Part shown: positions 1 to 10,400 of the stretch, in pieces
Position numbering within the stretch: position 1 is the first letter of the stretch
Layout: each line of letters opens with the position of its first letter
Assembly (NCBI GenBank): GCA_002255495.1
Contig: NCAP01000017.1
Location: 1-34,150, forward strand
Direction: 5' to 3'
DNA from: Rhodospirillales bacterium 20-60-12
Lineage (GTDB): Bacteria > Pseudomonadota > Alphaproteobacteria > Acetobacterales > Acetobacteraceae
DNA: 34,150 nt
Program-made: the position numbers and the translations under genes
The notes under the pieces: model-generated
Told to the model about the DNA's origin: nothing
Database searches by the model: none
What the model saw: only the letters and a program-made list of their open reading frames with translations

Positions 1-1
1 G

Positions 2-1255
2 CGTTGCTATTGGTCACTTCCCGCAGCCAAAGTCCCCGCCATCAAGGCCGAAGAAGCCGGCAGGGTTTTGCGGGACAAACTGGAGACGGCGGTATCAGCC
101 CGGATGATTGCGGAAGTACCCTTGGGTACATTCCTCTCCGGTGGCATAGATTCAGGCGTGGTAACAGCGCTCGCAGCACGCCACAGCCCCAGCCGCCTCA
201 ATAGCTTTACCATCGGATTCCCTGGGGCGGCCGACGAACGCGACGCTGCGGCCGCCATGGCTGCTCATTGCGGCGCCGCCCATTTCACCGAGACCGCAAA
301 TGCCAAAGGCATCATCGCCGCTGCCCGCGATCAGGCGCTTATATTCGGCGAACCGTTCGGCGATCATTCTTCGGTGCCGACATTAGCTGTCGCGCGATTG
401 GCGCGCCGTCATGTCACGGTGGCATTATCGGGCGATGGCGGAGACGAAATATTCGCCGGTTACCGGCGCTATCAATGGCACCATATCGCCGAGGCCGCGC
501 GCCGCCTTCTACCCCGGCCATTACGGCGGCAAATATTGGCCCCCATCGCGCGCTTCTATCCCAAGCTGGACCGTGCGCCACGCTGGCTACGGGCAAAAAA
601 CACACTCACCGAAATCAGCCTGGACTCGGCCGCAGGCTATTACCGCACATTATGCAAAACCCAGGATCAGCAACGCCGCTCTTTGTTCTCGGCCGATGCC
701 AAGATCAGCCTGGATGGCCATGATCCGGCGGCACGGATCGTATCATTGTTTGAACAGAGCGACGACCATGACCCCTTGCGCGATGCGCAAAGGGTCGATC
801 TGGCGACTTATCTGCCCGGCGACATCTTGGTCAAAGTGGATCGCACCAGCATGGCGGTCGGGCTCGAAGTGCGCTGCCCGATCCTGGATAATGAGATCGT
901 GGCCTGGGGGGTGGGTCTCGATGGCAGCCTGAAATTTAACAGCGGCATGGGCAAGCAGGTGCTGAGGAATGCGGCATCAACCCTGATTCCGGCCGAGATA
1001 TTGCGCCGCCCGAAACAAGGTTTTGCAATTTCATTGGCCGAAGAATTACGCCGCGATACGGCATCGGTCAGGCAAAATCTGCTGAGCCCCGTTATGCTCG
1101 ATCAGAATCTCTTCGAGCCTGCCCAACTGTCCCGCCTGATTGACGAGCATCAATCAGGTCATTTCGATCATGCCCAGCCGCTCTGGCTGTTGCTGGTGCT
1201 GCATGGATTTTTCCTCAGCATCAGCCAGGCGCGCCTGCCCGCCATGGCGCTATGA
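2..1255 (+). CDS. Asparagine synthase (glutamine-hydrolysing) family protein, C-terminal part, cut by the window edge
   Basis: The frame is open to the left edge, so the N-terminal glutaminase domain lies outside the window. What is visible is the AsnB-type ATP-pyrophosphatase domain. The PP-loop FLSGGIDSG is preceded by EVPLGT. The conserved ALSGDGGDEIFAGYRRY block follows, then the late block with YLPGDILVKVDRTSM and EVRCPILDN. Family members transfer glutamine-derived ammonia to an activated carboxylate. Many paralogues in polysaccharide clusters amidate sugar acids rather than making asparagine. The stop overlaps the flippase start by ATGA, so the two genes are probably co-transcribed and translationally coupled. 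This context favours a role in surface-polysaccharide synthesis, but the substrate cannot be read from the sequence. Confidence 0.9.
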   Translation, partial: RCYWSLPAAKVPAIKAEEAGRVLRDKLETAVSARMIAEVPLGTFLSGGIDSGVVTALAARHSPSRLNSFTIGFPGAADERDAAAAMAAHCGAAHFTETANAKGIIAAARDQALIFGEPFGDHSSVPTLAVARLARRHVTVALSGDGGDEIFAGYRRYQWHHIAEAARRLLPRPLRRQILAPIARFYPKLDRAPRWLRAKNTLTEISLDSAAGYYRTLCKTQDQQRRSLFSADAKISLDGHDPAARIVSLFEQSDDHDPLRDAQRVDLATYLPGDILVKVDRTSMAVGLEVRCPILDNEIVAWGVGLDGSLKFNSGMGKQVLRNAASTLIPAEILRRPKQGFAISLAEELRRDTASVRQNLLSPVMLDQNLFEPAQLSRLIDEHQSGHFDHAQPLWLLLVLHGFFLSISQARLPAMAL

Positions 1256-2817
1256 ATAACATCGATCAACCCGAAAATATGCGGCCTGAGTCCGACGATG
1301 CCGGATTGGCGTCGCTGGCCGGGTCTGGCTCGATTCTGGAGCGCACGGCGCGCGGTGCCGGCTGGGTGATTGGCTGGCGCATGACGACCCGGTTTCTTGG
1401 CATTATCAGCACGCTTATTCTGGTCCGATTGCTCACCCCGGCTGATTTCGGCGTTGTGGCTCTGGCGATGAGCCTGGCGCAGGGGCTTGACCAGCTTTCA
1501 GCGGTTGGCATTGAAGACGCCATCATTCGCGCCGACCGGCCGGATCGAGCACTTTATGACACAGGCTTCACCATCAATGTCATCCGCGGTGTCATCACCG
1601 CTGGCTTGCTTGCGGCCTGTGCCGTCCCGATCGCTCGGTTTTTCAAAGACCCGCAATTGGTCACGATTATGGTTGCCGTTGCGATCGGCAGTGCCGTGAG
1701 TGCATTTGAAAATATCGGCATTGTCGATTTCCGGCGCTATATCGCGTTCGACAAGGAATTCATTCTGAAAGTTCTGCCGCGAATCATATCGATTTTCGTT
1801 GGCATATCGTTGGCGTTTATTTGGCATAGTTACTGGGCGCTGATTGCCGCGATATTGACAGCTCAGTTTCTGACCATCGGGCTGGGATACTGGATGCACC
1901 CGTTCCGTCCGCGCTTTACACTGGTCGCCTGGCGGCAACTTGCCGGCTATTCGAGCTGGACCTGGGCAATCAACATTATCGGTAGAATTCGCTCATCGAG
2001 CGATAATCTGGTGATCGGGCGGTTTTTCGGTCCGGCTTTGGTAGGCATTTATGGCGTCGGCGCAGAAATTGCCGGATTACCCAATACCGAGCTCGTCTCG
2101 CCTTTATGTCGCGCAGCCTTTTCTGGCTTTGCCGAAGCGCGCCAAAGCGGTAATGATGGCGCAGATACGTTCCTGCGGCTGCTGGGGCTGATGGCGCTTT
2201 TGACCGTGCCGGCAGGGCTTGGATTGTCGCTCGTCGCCTATCCCGTCATCAGGCTTGGTTTCGGTTCCGCCTGGCTCGGCGCTGTGCCGCTGATTCAAGT
2301 GCTGGGCGTGGCTGGCATCTTGACGATTTTCGGCTCGGTCAGTTCGACGCTGTTTTACGCCAATGCCTGGCTTAAGGCGATGACGATCATGAATATCGCG
2401 ACCACACTCTGCCGAGTCTTGCTTCTGATCATTCTGGTTCCACAATTCGGGCTGATGGGGGCGGCGATTGCGGTGGCGATAACCGACATCGCCGATCAGT
2501 TGATGTATCTGTTCATGACGCTGCGGAAATTACGCATCAGTTTTCGCAGAATTTTTACGATGGTTATTCGCACTTTGATCGCAGCTTGCGCGATGGCTGT
2601 GATATTGCGCTTATTGCATCTAGGATGGAGCGATATGCCGGGCAGCGCGCAACAGATCGGCCTGCGCTTGGCGGAAACCGTGTTGCTCGGCGGATTGGTT
2701 TATGTGACCGTTCTCACAGCATTATGGGTGCTGGCGGGAAAACCCATCGGAGCGGAGACAGATGCCTTGAAATTCATCAAGCGGATGACGCAACGGAGCA
2801 CTCCCCATGCGCGCTAG
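1252..2817 (+). CDS. Wzx/MATE-like polysaccharide flippase
   Basis: A 521-residue, strongly hydrophobic protein with an N-terminal cytoplasmic stretch of about 35 residues and roughly 12-14 predicted membrane segments. It has the pattern of the oligosaccharide flippase / lipopolysaccharide exporter superfamily. The early block LVRLLTPADFGVVALAMS is the typical first-helix signature, and NLVIGRFFGPALVGIYGVG is the typical mid-protein repeat of it. Family members flip lipid-linked oligosaccharides across the inner membrane. It overlaps the AsnB-like gene by 4 bases upstream, and the next gene starts 11 bases before its stop. This indicates one operon of amidotransferase, flippase and exported protein. 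Confidence 0.9.
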   Translation: MNNIDQPENMRPESDDAGLASLAGSGSILERTARGAGWVIGWRMTTRFLGIISTLILVRLLTPADFGVVALAMSLAQGLDQLSAVGIEDAIIRADRPDRALYDTGFTINVIRGVITAGLLAACAVPIARFFKDPQLVTIMVAVAIGSAVSAFENIGIVDFRRYIAFDKEFILKVLPRIISIFVGISLAFIWHSYWALIAAILTAQFLTIGLGYWMHPFRPRFTLVAWRQLAGYSSWTWAINIIGRIRSSSDNLVIGRFFGPALVGIYGVGAEIAGLPNTELVSPLCRAAFSGFAEARQSGNDGADTFLRLLGLMALLTVPAGLGLSLVAYPVIRLGFGSAWLGAVPLIQVLGVAGILTIFGSVSSTLFYANAWLKAMTIMNIATTLCRVLLLIILVPQFGLMGAAIAVAITDIADQLMYLFMTLRKLRISFRRIFTMVIRTLIAACAMAVILRLLHLGWSDMPGSAQQIGLRLAETVLLGGLVYVTVLTALWVLAGKPIGAETDALKFIKRMTQRSTPHAR

Positions 2818-4855
2818 AGTCGCTCTTCTCATCGCCGTGGCCCTTGGGTGGCATATCCCGCTTGCCCTGGCGAATGTGAAATCGCCTGCCATTCCGCAAC
2901 CCACTCGCCCTGGCGATATCGTGGGCCTGATATTGCAGAATGCATCCAGCACGGCGAGTACGCGCAAACTCATCACATTCGGTCAGATATTTGCAGCTGG
3001 GCAACTGGCTGAGAATCATACCCTGCAGGCGGATATCGGGGGCCATACCGAGCCTGTGCAAATGGATATCAAGAATCGTTATCCCGATCACTCCGTGAAA
3101 TTCGCCATCCTGACACTCGCCGCCCCGCCATTGGCGGCCTCATCGTCTGTGCCAGTGATGCTCCGCGAAATGCCGGCGGCGCTGGCGGCCCGAGATGTTG
3201 ATCTAAGCGCGGATCTCGCCCAGCATGATCTGCGCATTACCGTGACGTTCCAGGATGGCAAGGCGCCTGTGACCATTGATGCCGCGCGTCTTCTCGCGGC
3301 CTCGATCGCCGATCATACGGCATCGGACTGGCTGGCCGGCCCGCTTGCCACTGAGAAACGGGTAAGTCAGCGCATTGCCGGATCATTGCGCCTAGTGCTG
3401 GATTTGCGGGCCTATACAAACGGTTCACTTGATGCCGATATTCAGTTCAATAACGATATCGCTATGCGCCAGCATGGCGGGACCGCACGCTATGGCGTCA
3501 CGATCATGCAGGCCGGCAAGGTGATCATCGCGCTGCCGCCGATTGTGCAATATCAATATCAGGACTGGCACACGATTATCCGCAGCGATGGCCGTTCAAC
3601 GATCAATGTGATGCATGACGTCGCGGCGATGGAGCGTGCCTATGCGATACCGGCATTCGATCTTGGTTATGGCATCGATGATCAGATCATTGCGTCTGAC
3701 TCAAAGGCCATCGCCGAACCGGGATGGGACCGCCCGCTCGCGGCTGACGGCGTTTCAAGATACATGCCCACGACCGGCGGCCGCGATGATATTGGGCCGA
3801 CCACCGCAGCGAATGCCGCGTGGCTGATCAGCCAGAATCCGACCAGCGCGGTTTATGCGATTGGCCAGGCCGACGCCGCAGGCGCCGTGCCGTGGCACAT
3901 GTTCGATCTGCGAACCGGCCAGTTTCTGACATTGACCGATTATCCGACCTTGTGGGCAGATACGCGCGGTGGCCCAGGTTCTTATACGATGGGGCTGACG
4001 CAGCCTGTCGATCAGAAAAATCTCAGCTGGACCGCGGATAATGCTCACGAACCTGATTTGTCATTTATCCCTTATATGCTGACCGGCAGGCGCTATTATC
4101 TGGATCAGATGGATGCCGAGGCAAGTTGGGATGAGCTTAGCGCCTGGCCAGCGGCCACGGCCCGCAAGGGCGGGCAGGGTATTGTGGTAGGGCCTGGCAA
4201 TCAGGTACGGGGTTCGGCCTGGAGCCTGCGCAGCCTGGCGGAGGCGGCTTACATCGATCCTGACGGCTCTGCATCTCAGGCTTATTTTGAAACCATGCTC
4301 GATCACAATCTGGCTTATCTCGTCTCTGAGATCCCGAAATGGACAGCCGAGCAAGGCGAGACCACCGGCTATTTGCCGGGGGCTTACGGCGCACCCGGCG
4401 CGATGGCGCCCTGGCAGCAAGATTTTTTCGCCACCACGATCGGTCTGATTGCTGCCCGCGGTCATCCGGCTGCGGTTAAAATCCTCAATTGGGAAGAAAA
4501 TTTTATCGCCGGGCGGTTCCTCAGCAGCGCCGCAGGATTTAATCCACGTGATGGAATCGCTTATAATTTGATTGTATTTGATGTTGCAAAACAGCAAGAT
4601 TTGACCAGTTGGCGCGCGATTGAGCAGTACACAGCGATGGCAGGGGAGAGTAACGGAAATTCCTGGCAGCATAGTCAGGGCTATTACGGCCAAACCGCGC
4701 TCGCGGCCTTGGCGAGTTTTATCAACGCCACAGACTCAAACCGCGCCAAAACCGCTTATCATTGGCTCGCAGGAAGCGGAGCACCTTTTATCGACCCGGC
4801 CTCATTGGCCCGGACACCACAATATTGGATTGTCCCACTTCGCCCAACGCCGTAA
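2807..4855 (+). CDS. Sec-exported 682-aa protein, putative polysaccharide-active enzyme (RIFT-barrel plus toroid-like)
   Basis: The N-terminus (MRARVALLIAVALG, then a cleavage-like ALA-N near residue 23) is a classical signal peptide. GGAG lies 8 bases before the ATG. Residues about 30-120 hold a beta-rich module with QMDIKNRYPDHSVKFAIL, resembling the N-terminal RIFT-barrel of PcRGLX/YetA-like proteins. The C-terminal half has Trp/Tyr-rich helical repeats (RGSAWSLRSLAEAAY, GYLPGAYGAPG, SWQHSQGYYGQ) like an alpha/alpha-toroid lyase or hydrolase. Both family comparisons are inferences from recognition only. I see no cysteine. It is a full-length paralogue of residues about 1-690 of the RTX protein at 7409-11560; shared blocks include YMPTTGGR.DIGP and RGGPGSYT. 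Position after a flippase suggests trimming or lysis of the exported polysaccharide. Confidence 0.75.
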   Translation: MRARVALLIAVALGWHIPLALANVKSPAIPQPTRPGDIVGLILQNASSTASTRKLITFGQIFAAGQLAENHTLQADIGGHTEPVQMDIKNRYPDHSVKFAILTLAAPPLAASSSVPVMLREMPAALAARDVDLSADLAQHDLRITVTFQDGKAPVTIDAARLLAASIADHTASDWLAGPLATEKRVSQRIAGSLRLVLDLRAYTNGSLDADIQFNNDIAMRQHGGTARYGVTIMQAGKVIIALPPIVQYQYQDWHTIIRSDGRSTINVMHDVAAMERAYAIPAFDLGYGIDDQIIASDSKAIAEPGWDRPLAADGVSRYMPTTGGRDDIGPTTAANAAWLISQNPTSAVYAIGQADAAGAVPWHMFDLRTGQFLTLTDYPTLWADTRGGPGSYTMGLTQPVDQKNLSWTADNAHEPDLSFIPYMLTGRRYYLDQMDAEASWDELSAWPAATARKGGQGIVVGPGNQVRGSAWSLRSLAEAAYIDPDGSASQAYFETMLDHNLAYLVSEIPKWTAEQGETTGYLPGAYGAPGAMAPWQQDFFATTIGLIAARGHPAAVKILNWEENFIAGRFLSSAAGFNPRDGIAYNLIVFDVAKQQDLTSWRAIEQYTAMAGESNGNSWQHSQGYYGQTALAALASFINATDSNRAKTAYHWLAGSGAPFIDPASLARTPQYWIVPLRPTP

Positions 4856-4993
4856 TTGACAATATAAACATCATCGCAGTTTTGGTATGATGCCGGGCCT
4901 TGCCGTCAATGGCAAAATGCCGTGCCACGTTACGCGCAGGCACCGGTAGATTTCTACTTGCATGGAATTGAGGCTATCTGATTTAACGCGACA

Positions 4994-5974
4994 TCATTGG
5001 CCGCGAGCAACAATTCGCCAAACTGGTTCTCTCAGGCGAGAAGGCAATTGTGTAATCATGCGCTTCAGGTGATGCCGCACGCCGCTCGGCCGCCCTGACA
5101 GCAACGTTATAATACGTTCTGCCGCGCCAAAATCCCCGCGCGCAAAGGCCGCATCGAATGCTGCAAGCCGCCGCACCTCGATGGATTGCCTGATTTCGTC
5201 AGCGTGAATAGCGAGCTCCGGTCGCGTCGATAATGCGTAGGCCAAAACATCGGCATCACCGAGGTTCATCCGCTCCACATTTCCAGATATATTGCCCGCA
5301 TGCTTGCGGATCCCAACCATCGCGCGCTGCAGCACACCGACCGGCGCATGGTCCGCAATCCGCAGCGCTGTTGCAAAATCGCACCCGACCATGCGGCTCA
5401 CCCCCTCGTCCCATCCACCGATAGACAGGAATTTTTCACGGTCAACCATCAAACAGGATGGAAAAAACGGCTGAAAGGCGATAAGTTGTCGAACGACCGA
5501 GGTGTTGAATTGCGCATGATCCCCCTCGATGATCTCAAGGTCGGACCAATACTCAGCAGGGGCAGTTTCGAATTTAGACCGGTCCGCCCATTTTCCGTCG
5601 ATGACTTCATTGAAATTTGAGAAGGCGCATATCGGCCCAGTATAATTTTCCCAGAACTGTGACATCAGACCAATGAAATCATCCCGCCACAGATCATCAT
5701 CATCGCAGAATGCAACCAAATCACCTCGCGCCGCCCGTAGCCCCGTATTCCGCGCCACCAAATCGCCGGCATTCGCGATTGAGATAACACGCAGACGATA
5801 ACCGTAATGACCCAGCACCGACAGGGTATCATCTGTTGATCCATCGTTCACAACAATGATTTCATCAGCTTGACGTGTCTGCTTAAAAATTCTGTCTAAT
5901 GTCTCGGGTATGATGGCCGCACGATTGAAGGTTGGAATGACCACCGATATTGAACAAGTCATGTTGTGCATCAT
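4994..5974 (-). CDS. Glycosyltransferase family 2
   Basis: A 326-residue GT-A fold protein. The N-terminus carries SVVIPTFNRAAIIPETL, followed by EIIVVNDGSTDDTL, and the metal-binding acidic cluster AFCDDDDLWRDDF near residue 90. These define a GT2 enzyme that transfers a sugar from a nucleotide-sugar donor at the cytoplasmic face. The acceptor and sugar are unknown. The start overlaps the stop of the WbsX-like gene by ATGA, so they form one - strand unit. The 138-bp spacer to the convergent 682-aa gene holds nothing I can name. Confidence 0.9.
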   Translation of the reverse strand: MMHNMTCSISVVIPTFNRAAIIPETLDRIFKQTRQADEIIVVNDGSTDDTLSVLGHYGYRLRVISIANAGDLVARNTGLRAARGDLVAFCDDDDLWRDDFIGLMSQFWENYTGPICAFSNFNEVIDGKWADRSKFETAPAEYWSDLEIIEGDHAQFNTSVVRQLIAFQPFFPSCLMVDREKFLSIGGWDEGVSRMVGCDFATALRIADHAPVGVLQRAMVGIRKHAGNISGNVERMNLGDADVLAYALSTRPELAIHADEIRQSIEVRRLAAFDAAFARGDFGAAERIITLLSGRPSGVRHHLKRMITQLPSRLREPVWRIVARGQ

Positions 5975-7095
5975 GGCGTCTGTCTATCGGTTGATCGTTC
6001 ATTGCTGTGCAGCAATGTCCGAATGCTGTCGAGATAAGCGTGTCCGTATTTCAAGTCTGGTTCGATATGGTTGCCCTCCGCCCACTCGTTCCACGATTTA
6101 AGAAACAAGATCCGTCGCTCGCTATCAGCGGTCTGCATTAGATCGATCGCCTCATTCATGTAGTTACTGAATTTATCGGGCGTTGACCCTGTTAAAACAA
6201 CGCCGTTCACGCCCGACCGGGGCGTGTTATCCCACGCATGCACAAGGCATGGGTAAGTCAAACAGTCATCAGTTGCCGCAATTATACTCTGGCGCAGTGA
6301 CTTGATGTGTTCGTCGACTATTGTTGTGTAAGAATGAAGGGTAGGAATGCCGCGGCGCTTGTTAAATGCCTGTCGCAGCCATGTCCAAAACCTACGGCGC
6401 GATACCCACGGCCGCTCCCGCACCAAGGGCGAGACGATCTTTGCGTCAAAACCGAACTCAAGCGGGTTCCAATCTGCGCTGCCAAATCCCACGATGTGCA
6501 GGCCAGAAAGACCGGCCCGAGCCGCGAGGTTACGCCACAGGTCCAGGGTCTGTCGAGAATTAGGGATCAGTTGCGGCTTGTAGATCACAAATAATGGCTT
6601 GCCATTGACCCTGATATAGCGTCGGTCAGTGAAAGCCATCAACAGAGTATTGAAATGTGCCTCGTGATCCTCGACGCCCGGGTAGGTCTGCTCGATGAGG
6701 ACAGTCCGGGGAGAGCCGTGCCAAATACCACTCCAGGTTTCATTCGCCCAGCATAGGCAAAAGGGAAAATCGGGCTTGCCGCTCATGAGCACTTCCGTGA
6801 ACGGCCGTTCCAAAATACGTCGGCCGGCAAACCAGTAGTGATAATAACAAAATCCCTCGATGCCAGCATCGCGGGCTCAAGCGGCCTGATCTTCGCGGAT
6901 CTCGGGCAGACGTAGATCATAGAACCCGAGATCTGCGGGTATATGAGGCTGATAGTGGCCTGGAAAGAGCGGCTTGGCCTTTGCCGTATTCGTCCATTCC
7001 GTGAAACCTTTACCCCACCATTCATCATTTTCTGGGATCGTATGAAATTGTGGCAAGTAGAGCGCAATCGCTCGAAGTTTTTTTGCTTTATTCAT
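5971..7095 (-). pseudogene. WbsX-like (GH99-type) glycan gene interrupted by an in-frame TGA
   Basis: The N-terminal piece reads [19 protein letters not shown] and [21 protein letters not shown], the hallmark start of WbsX-like polysaccharide proteins. It ends at a TGA at 6877-6879, directly before ARDAGIEGFCYYHYWFAGRR, which is the next conserved block in the same frame. The rest runs uninterrupted to 5971 (WANETWSGIWHG, FLKSWNEWAEGNHIEPD). Relatives usually have a leucine or similar residue where the stop sits, so a single nonsense change (or a sequencing error) explains the break. The chosen start is the ATG of [13 protein letters not shown]; an upstream in-frame ATG at 7164 is possible. 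The downstream piece could only be made by readthrough or from the TTG at 6813, which would lack the N-terminus. It overlaps the GT2 gene by 4 bases. Confidence 0.75.
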
Positions 7096-7257
7096 AACTG
7101 GAAATTCCACCACCATAAATTGTAGCGACTCGATATTCGCCGCGGAGCTGCATGAAATCGACAAAGAGTTTTGTTAATAACTACGTAAATCTTATCTATT
7201 CCAGGAAAACTGTCACGGAAAGAATGGAGACCGCAGATCAAAAGCGATTTCATCTAA

Positions 7258-7394
7258 ACCTATATCAATCTAAATGCCGACGAAACAAAATGTGCGAGCA
7301 CTGCTAGTCTCAGGTTATCACACATGGCGCATCTTTTATCGATGCTGCGGCATCTGCCCGGACACTGCAATAGTGGATCGCCCCACGCCGTGAT
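7258..7394 (+). pseudogene. Decayed C-terminal scrap of a third 682-aa-type paralogue
   Basis: On the + strand, 7326-7394 reads GASFIDAAASARTLQ, a TAG, then WIAPRRD. This aligns residue by residue with the end of the 682-aa protein (GAPFIDPASLARTPQ, Y, WIVPLRP), the stop replacing the Tyr codon. Before it, 7258-7320 in another frame reads TYINLNADETKCASTASLRL, matching SFINATDSNRAKTAYHWL. So the scrap carries at least one frameshift and one nonsense codon. No start or upstream body remains. It sits just past the stop of the RTX paralogue but on the opposite strand, and resembles the 682-aa gene more than the RTX gene. The 313-bp spacer 7096-7408 shows no intact gene. Confidence 0.65.
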
Positions 7395-7408
7395 CGGCGA
7401 TATCAATA

Positions 7409-10400
7409 TTATTGTGGTATCGCTGCCCCGACGGCTGCCGGCAATGATGTAATGCCCTGCAGAGTGACACGCGTGCCGTCGCTTAATGTCAGCGCCAGAT
7501 TACCGCCCACCACAGATGAGCCGGCGATGGAGACACCATTGTTGAAAGCGAGCTGATCCGTGCCTGGCCGGTAATTCTGCACCAAATCCGTCCCGCCGCC
7601 TGGGCCGACACCGAAATTGAACAGGTTCAACCCTGCACTCGCCCCGCCCGTCATTGTGGCTGCACCCGCGCCGGCGGTAAATTCATTGACGCTTGTGCCG
7701 CCGACCATGTCCGTATTGCTGCCCGCACCGCCTGCATTCATCGCGACAGCACCCGATATCATATTGCTCGCGCTCAATGTCTCATTACCGGACCCCGCGA
7801 TCAGAAAATTGATCCCGGTTTGGCCGCTTTGCAATACATCTCCCGTGCCGCCGCCGATCAAGGTCACCTGCCCCGCACCTCCGGTGAGCAGATTGCCGCC
7901 AGCCGATCCGCCGAGGGCAAACAGGCTGCCCGAACCACCCATCGCGGTAATCGCCCCGGTGCCACCAACAATGATATCCTGACCGGTGCCGCCGATCAGG
8001 ACGAAGTTTGCCGCTTCGCCAAAGACGAGGGCATTGCCGCTCACGGCGTTGATGGTATTGGCGCCATCCTGCACCGAGAGATGCGGCGCCGAAACGGTGA
8101 CATTGCCCGTGATATTCACCATGGTCGCTAGATTGCCCGTGATGAATAGATCGGCGTTTCCCGACGCATTGACCTGATTGGTCCCGGCACGGTCAAAGAC
8201 AACACCGCCACTCACAGAAATCTGATTATTCGTTCCATCGACGATACCAAATCCGGACGCACCACCGACCACGCTGTTATCGTTGCTTTCGGCAAAATAA
8301 TCGGCGCTACCGGTCACTGTCAGCATATTCGACCCAGCGTTCAAACCAATCACGCCGGCGGATGCCATGATGCTATTCGCCTGACCGCCCGCAGAGACAG
8401 TGCCGGCACCGCTTACCGATATCATGTTCTGGCTACCACCGATGATCTCAACCGATGCACCGGTCGCGACGATATTGCTGCTCGTGCCGTTGATCACCAC
8501 CGACGCTGCGCCACTGACACTCACCTGATTGAAGCTGCTCGCGCTGGCCAGGCCGATCAAGGCGTTTCCAGATGCCAAAATCGTGTCATTCATACTATAG
8601 GAATGAATAGTATCCTGGCCGGCCGAATTGACCGAATTCGCATTACTATTGAGGAGTGCGAGGTTCGATCCACCGGCCAAGGACATGACATCCTGACCGA
8701 TGGTTGCGTTAACGGTATTGATGCCGGCGCTGGCGATGACCGTATAATTGCCCGTGCCATCGAGGGTAAAATTATTATTGCCGCCACCGCCAACGATCGT
8801 CCCCGACCCGCCTTGGGGCAGATAGGTGACGTTACTGGTCGGCCCGGTGGTCACCAACTCATTGGGCAATGCACCACCTGTCACCGTCTGATTTCCGGGC
8901 GTCGTGAGATTACGGGTCGGGTTGCCGCTGACGGTGGAGGCAAACATATTTGATGTCAGTGCCGTGACAGCGACACCATCGAGCGTCACGGTTTCGGTCG
9001 GTGAAAGATGCAAAACGGCATTGCCTGAGGCATCTTCCGTGGCACCGGCAATCAATGCGGCAATCGCAGCACTCGTCAATGCGGTGAAATTGGCGTCGGT
9101 GATGACAAGATGATCCGACCCGGCGACAAATCCGGAAATTTCGTCTGCGCCACTCAAGGAATTGGAAATTTGAAATAAAGTAGTACTGGTCGTGTTGGAG
9201 AGAAATGTCGTGACGCCGGTGCCGGACTGCATGAAATTCACACCGCCGCCGGCGATCAGAACATCATTGCCCGAGCCTGCAAACAGATAATTACCATTGC
9301 CACCACCGATCAGCGTATCCGCACCCGTTCCGGCTTGTAAAATATTGATGCCGCTGCCCCCGATCAGTGTGTCGTTGCCGGAACCCGCGGCAATCAACAT
9401 GTCGGAATTTTGTGCAGCATTCCCAAGGCTGGTTGCTGTCGTGTCCGAGGATATCAGAAGATCCGTATCGGTCAGTAATTGACCATCGGCCAGGCGGGGC
9501 ACGATATCGAACATCGGCGAATTGGCCTGATCGCTCTGGCCGACGAAGGGTGCACCCGAGGAGATGAGATAGGCATAGGCCTGAATCGCGCGGGCGGCAT
9601 CGGTGCTCGTGAAACTGCTCTGATTTTGCGATTGCACGGTGATGAGCCCGGCGAGGGATTCAAGCGAGAGCTGGGCAAAATCGCCCTGGCTATGCGCCCA
9701 ACCCGTGCCGTTTGATATTCCACTGGCAACCGTATTGCCTTCGAGCTGGGCCCAACTGGTTGCCGCCACACCGGCGCTGTTGGTCAACGCGAGTTCATAG
9801 GCTGCACCATCATGCGGATTGAACCCGTTATTGGCATTGAGAAACAGGCCCGTGAAAAAATTGGCCTGCCACTTCATCACTTCGATGGCTTGCTGATTGC
9901 CTTGCTCGGCGGCAAGCGTGACGGTGCTCGAAAAATAGGCCTGTTCCCAGGTCGGCAGGCCACCGCCGGGATATGCACCGGGGAGAATATAGCCGGCAGT
10001 CTGGCCTTCCTGCTGCGACCAGACAGGCAGCTGGCTGATCAGATAGGCGTAGTTGTTATTCATGATCTGCGTGAAATAGGCCTTCATGACCGAACCATCG
10101 GGATTGGCCCAAGCGGCTTCCTGGATTTCGCGCAACGACCAGGCGGCACCACGGATTTGATTGCCTTGAATGACATTGCCATCACCCGCATTGCGCGCGA
10201 TCGACGCCGGCCAATAATCCGTTACAGCATAGGACGCCTGGGCATTCAGCGCATCGAGATATTGCCGATTTCCGGTTTGCAGATAGGCCACATAGGCAAG
10301 ATCGGGCTGATGCGCGCCATCCGCCGTCCACCCCGAATTCGTCGGGTCGACCTGCTGGACAAGGCCGGTTGTGTAACTGCCGGGCCCGCCCCGCGAGTCA

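Noticed and set aside
4061-4693. 210-aa open frame on the - strand
   Set aside because: Shadow of the 682-aa gene; no domain pattern and no start signal.
4858-4900. TTGACA near 4858 as a -35 box with TATGAT as the -10
   Set aside because: Spacing is about 24 bases and there is no + strand gene downstream before the convergent GT2 gene.
6783-7067. Frameshift in the WbsX-like gene, suggested by overlapping open frames
   Set aside because: The N- and C-terminal parts share one frame; only a TGA separates them, so it is a nonsense change and not a frameshift.
7800-9400. Repetitive DNA that could suggest a CRISPR or tandem repeat array
   Set aside because: The repeats are the codons of RTX and Asn/Gly ladder repeats; they are imperfect, in frame and without regular spacers.
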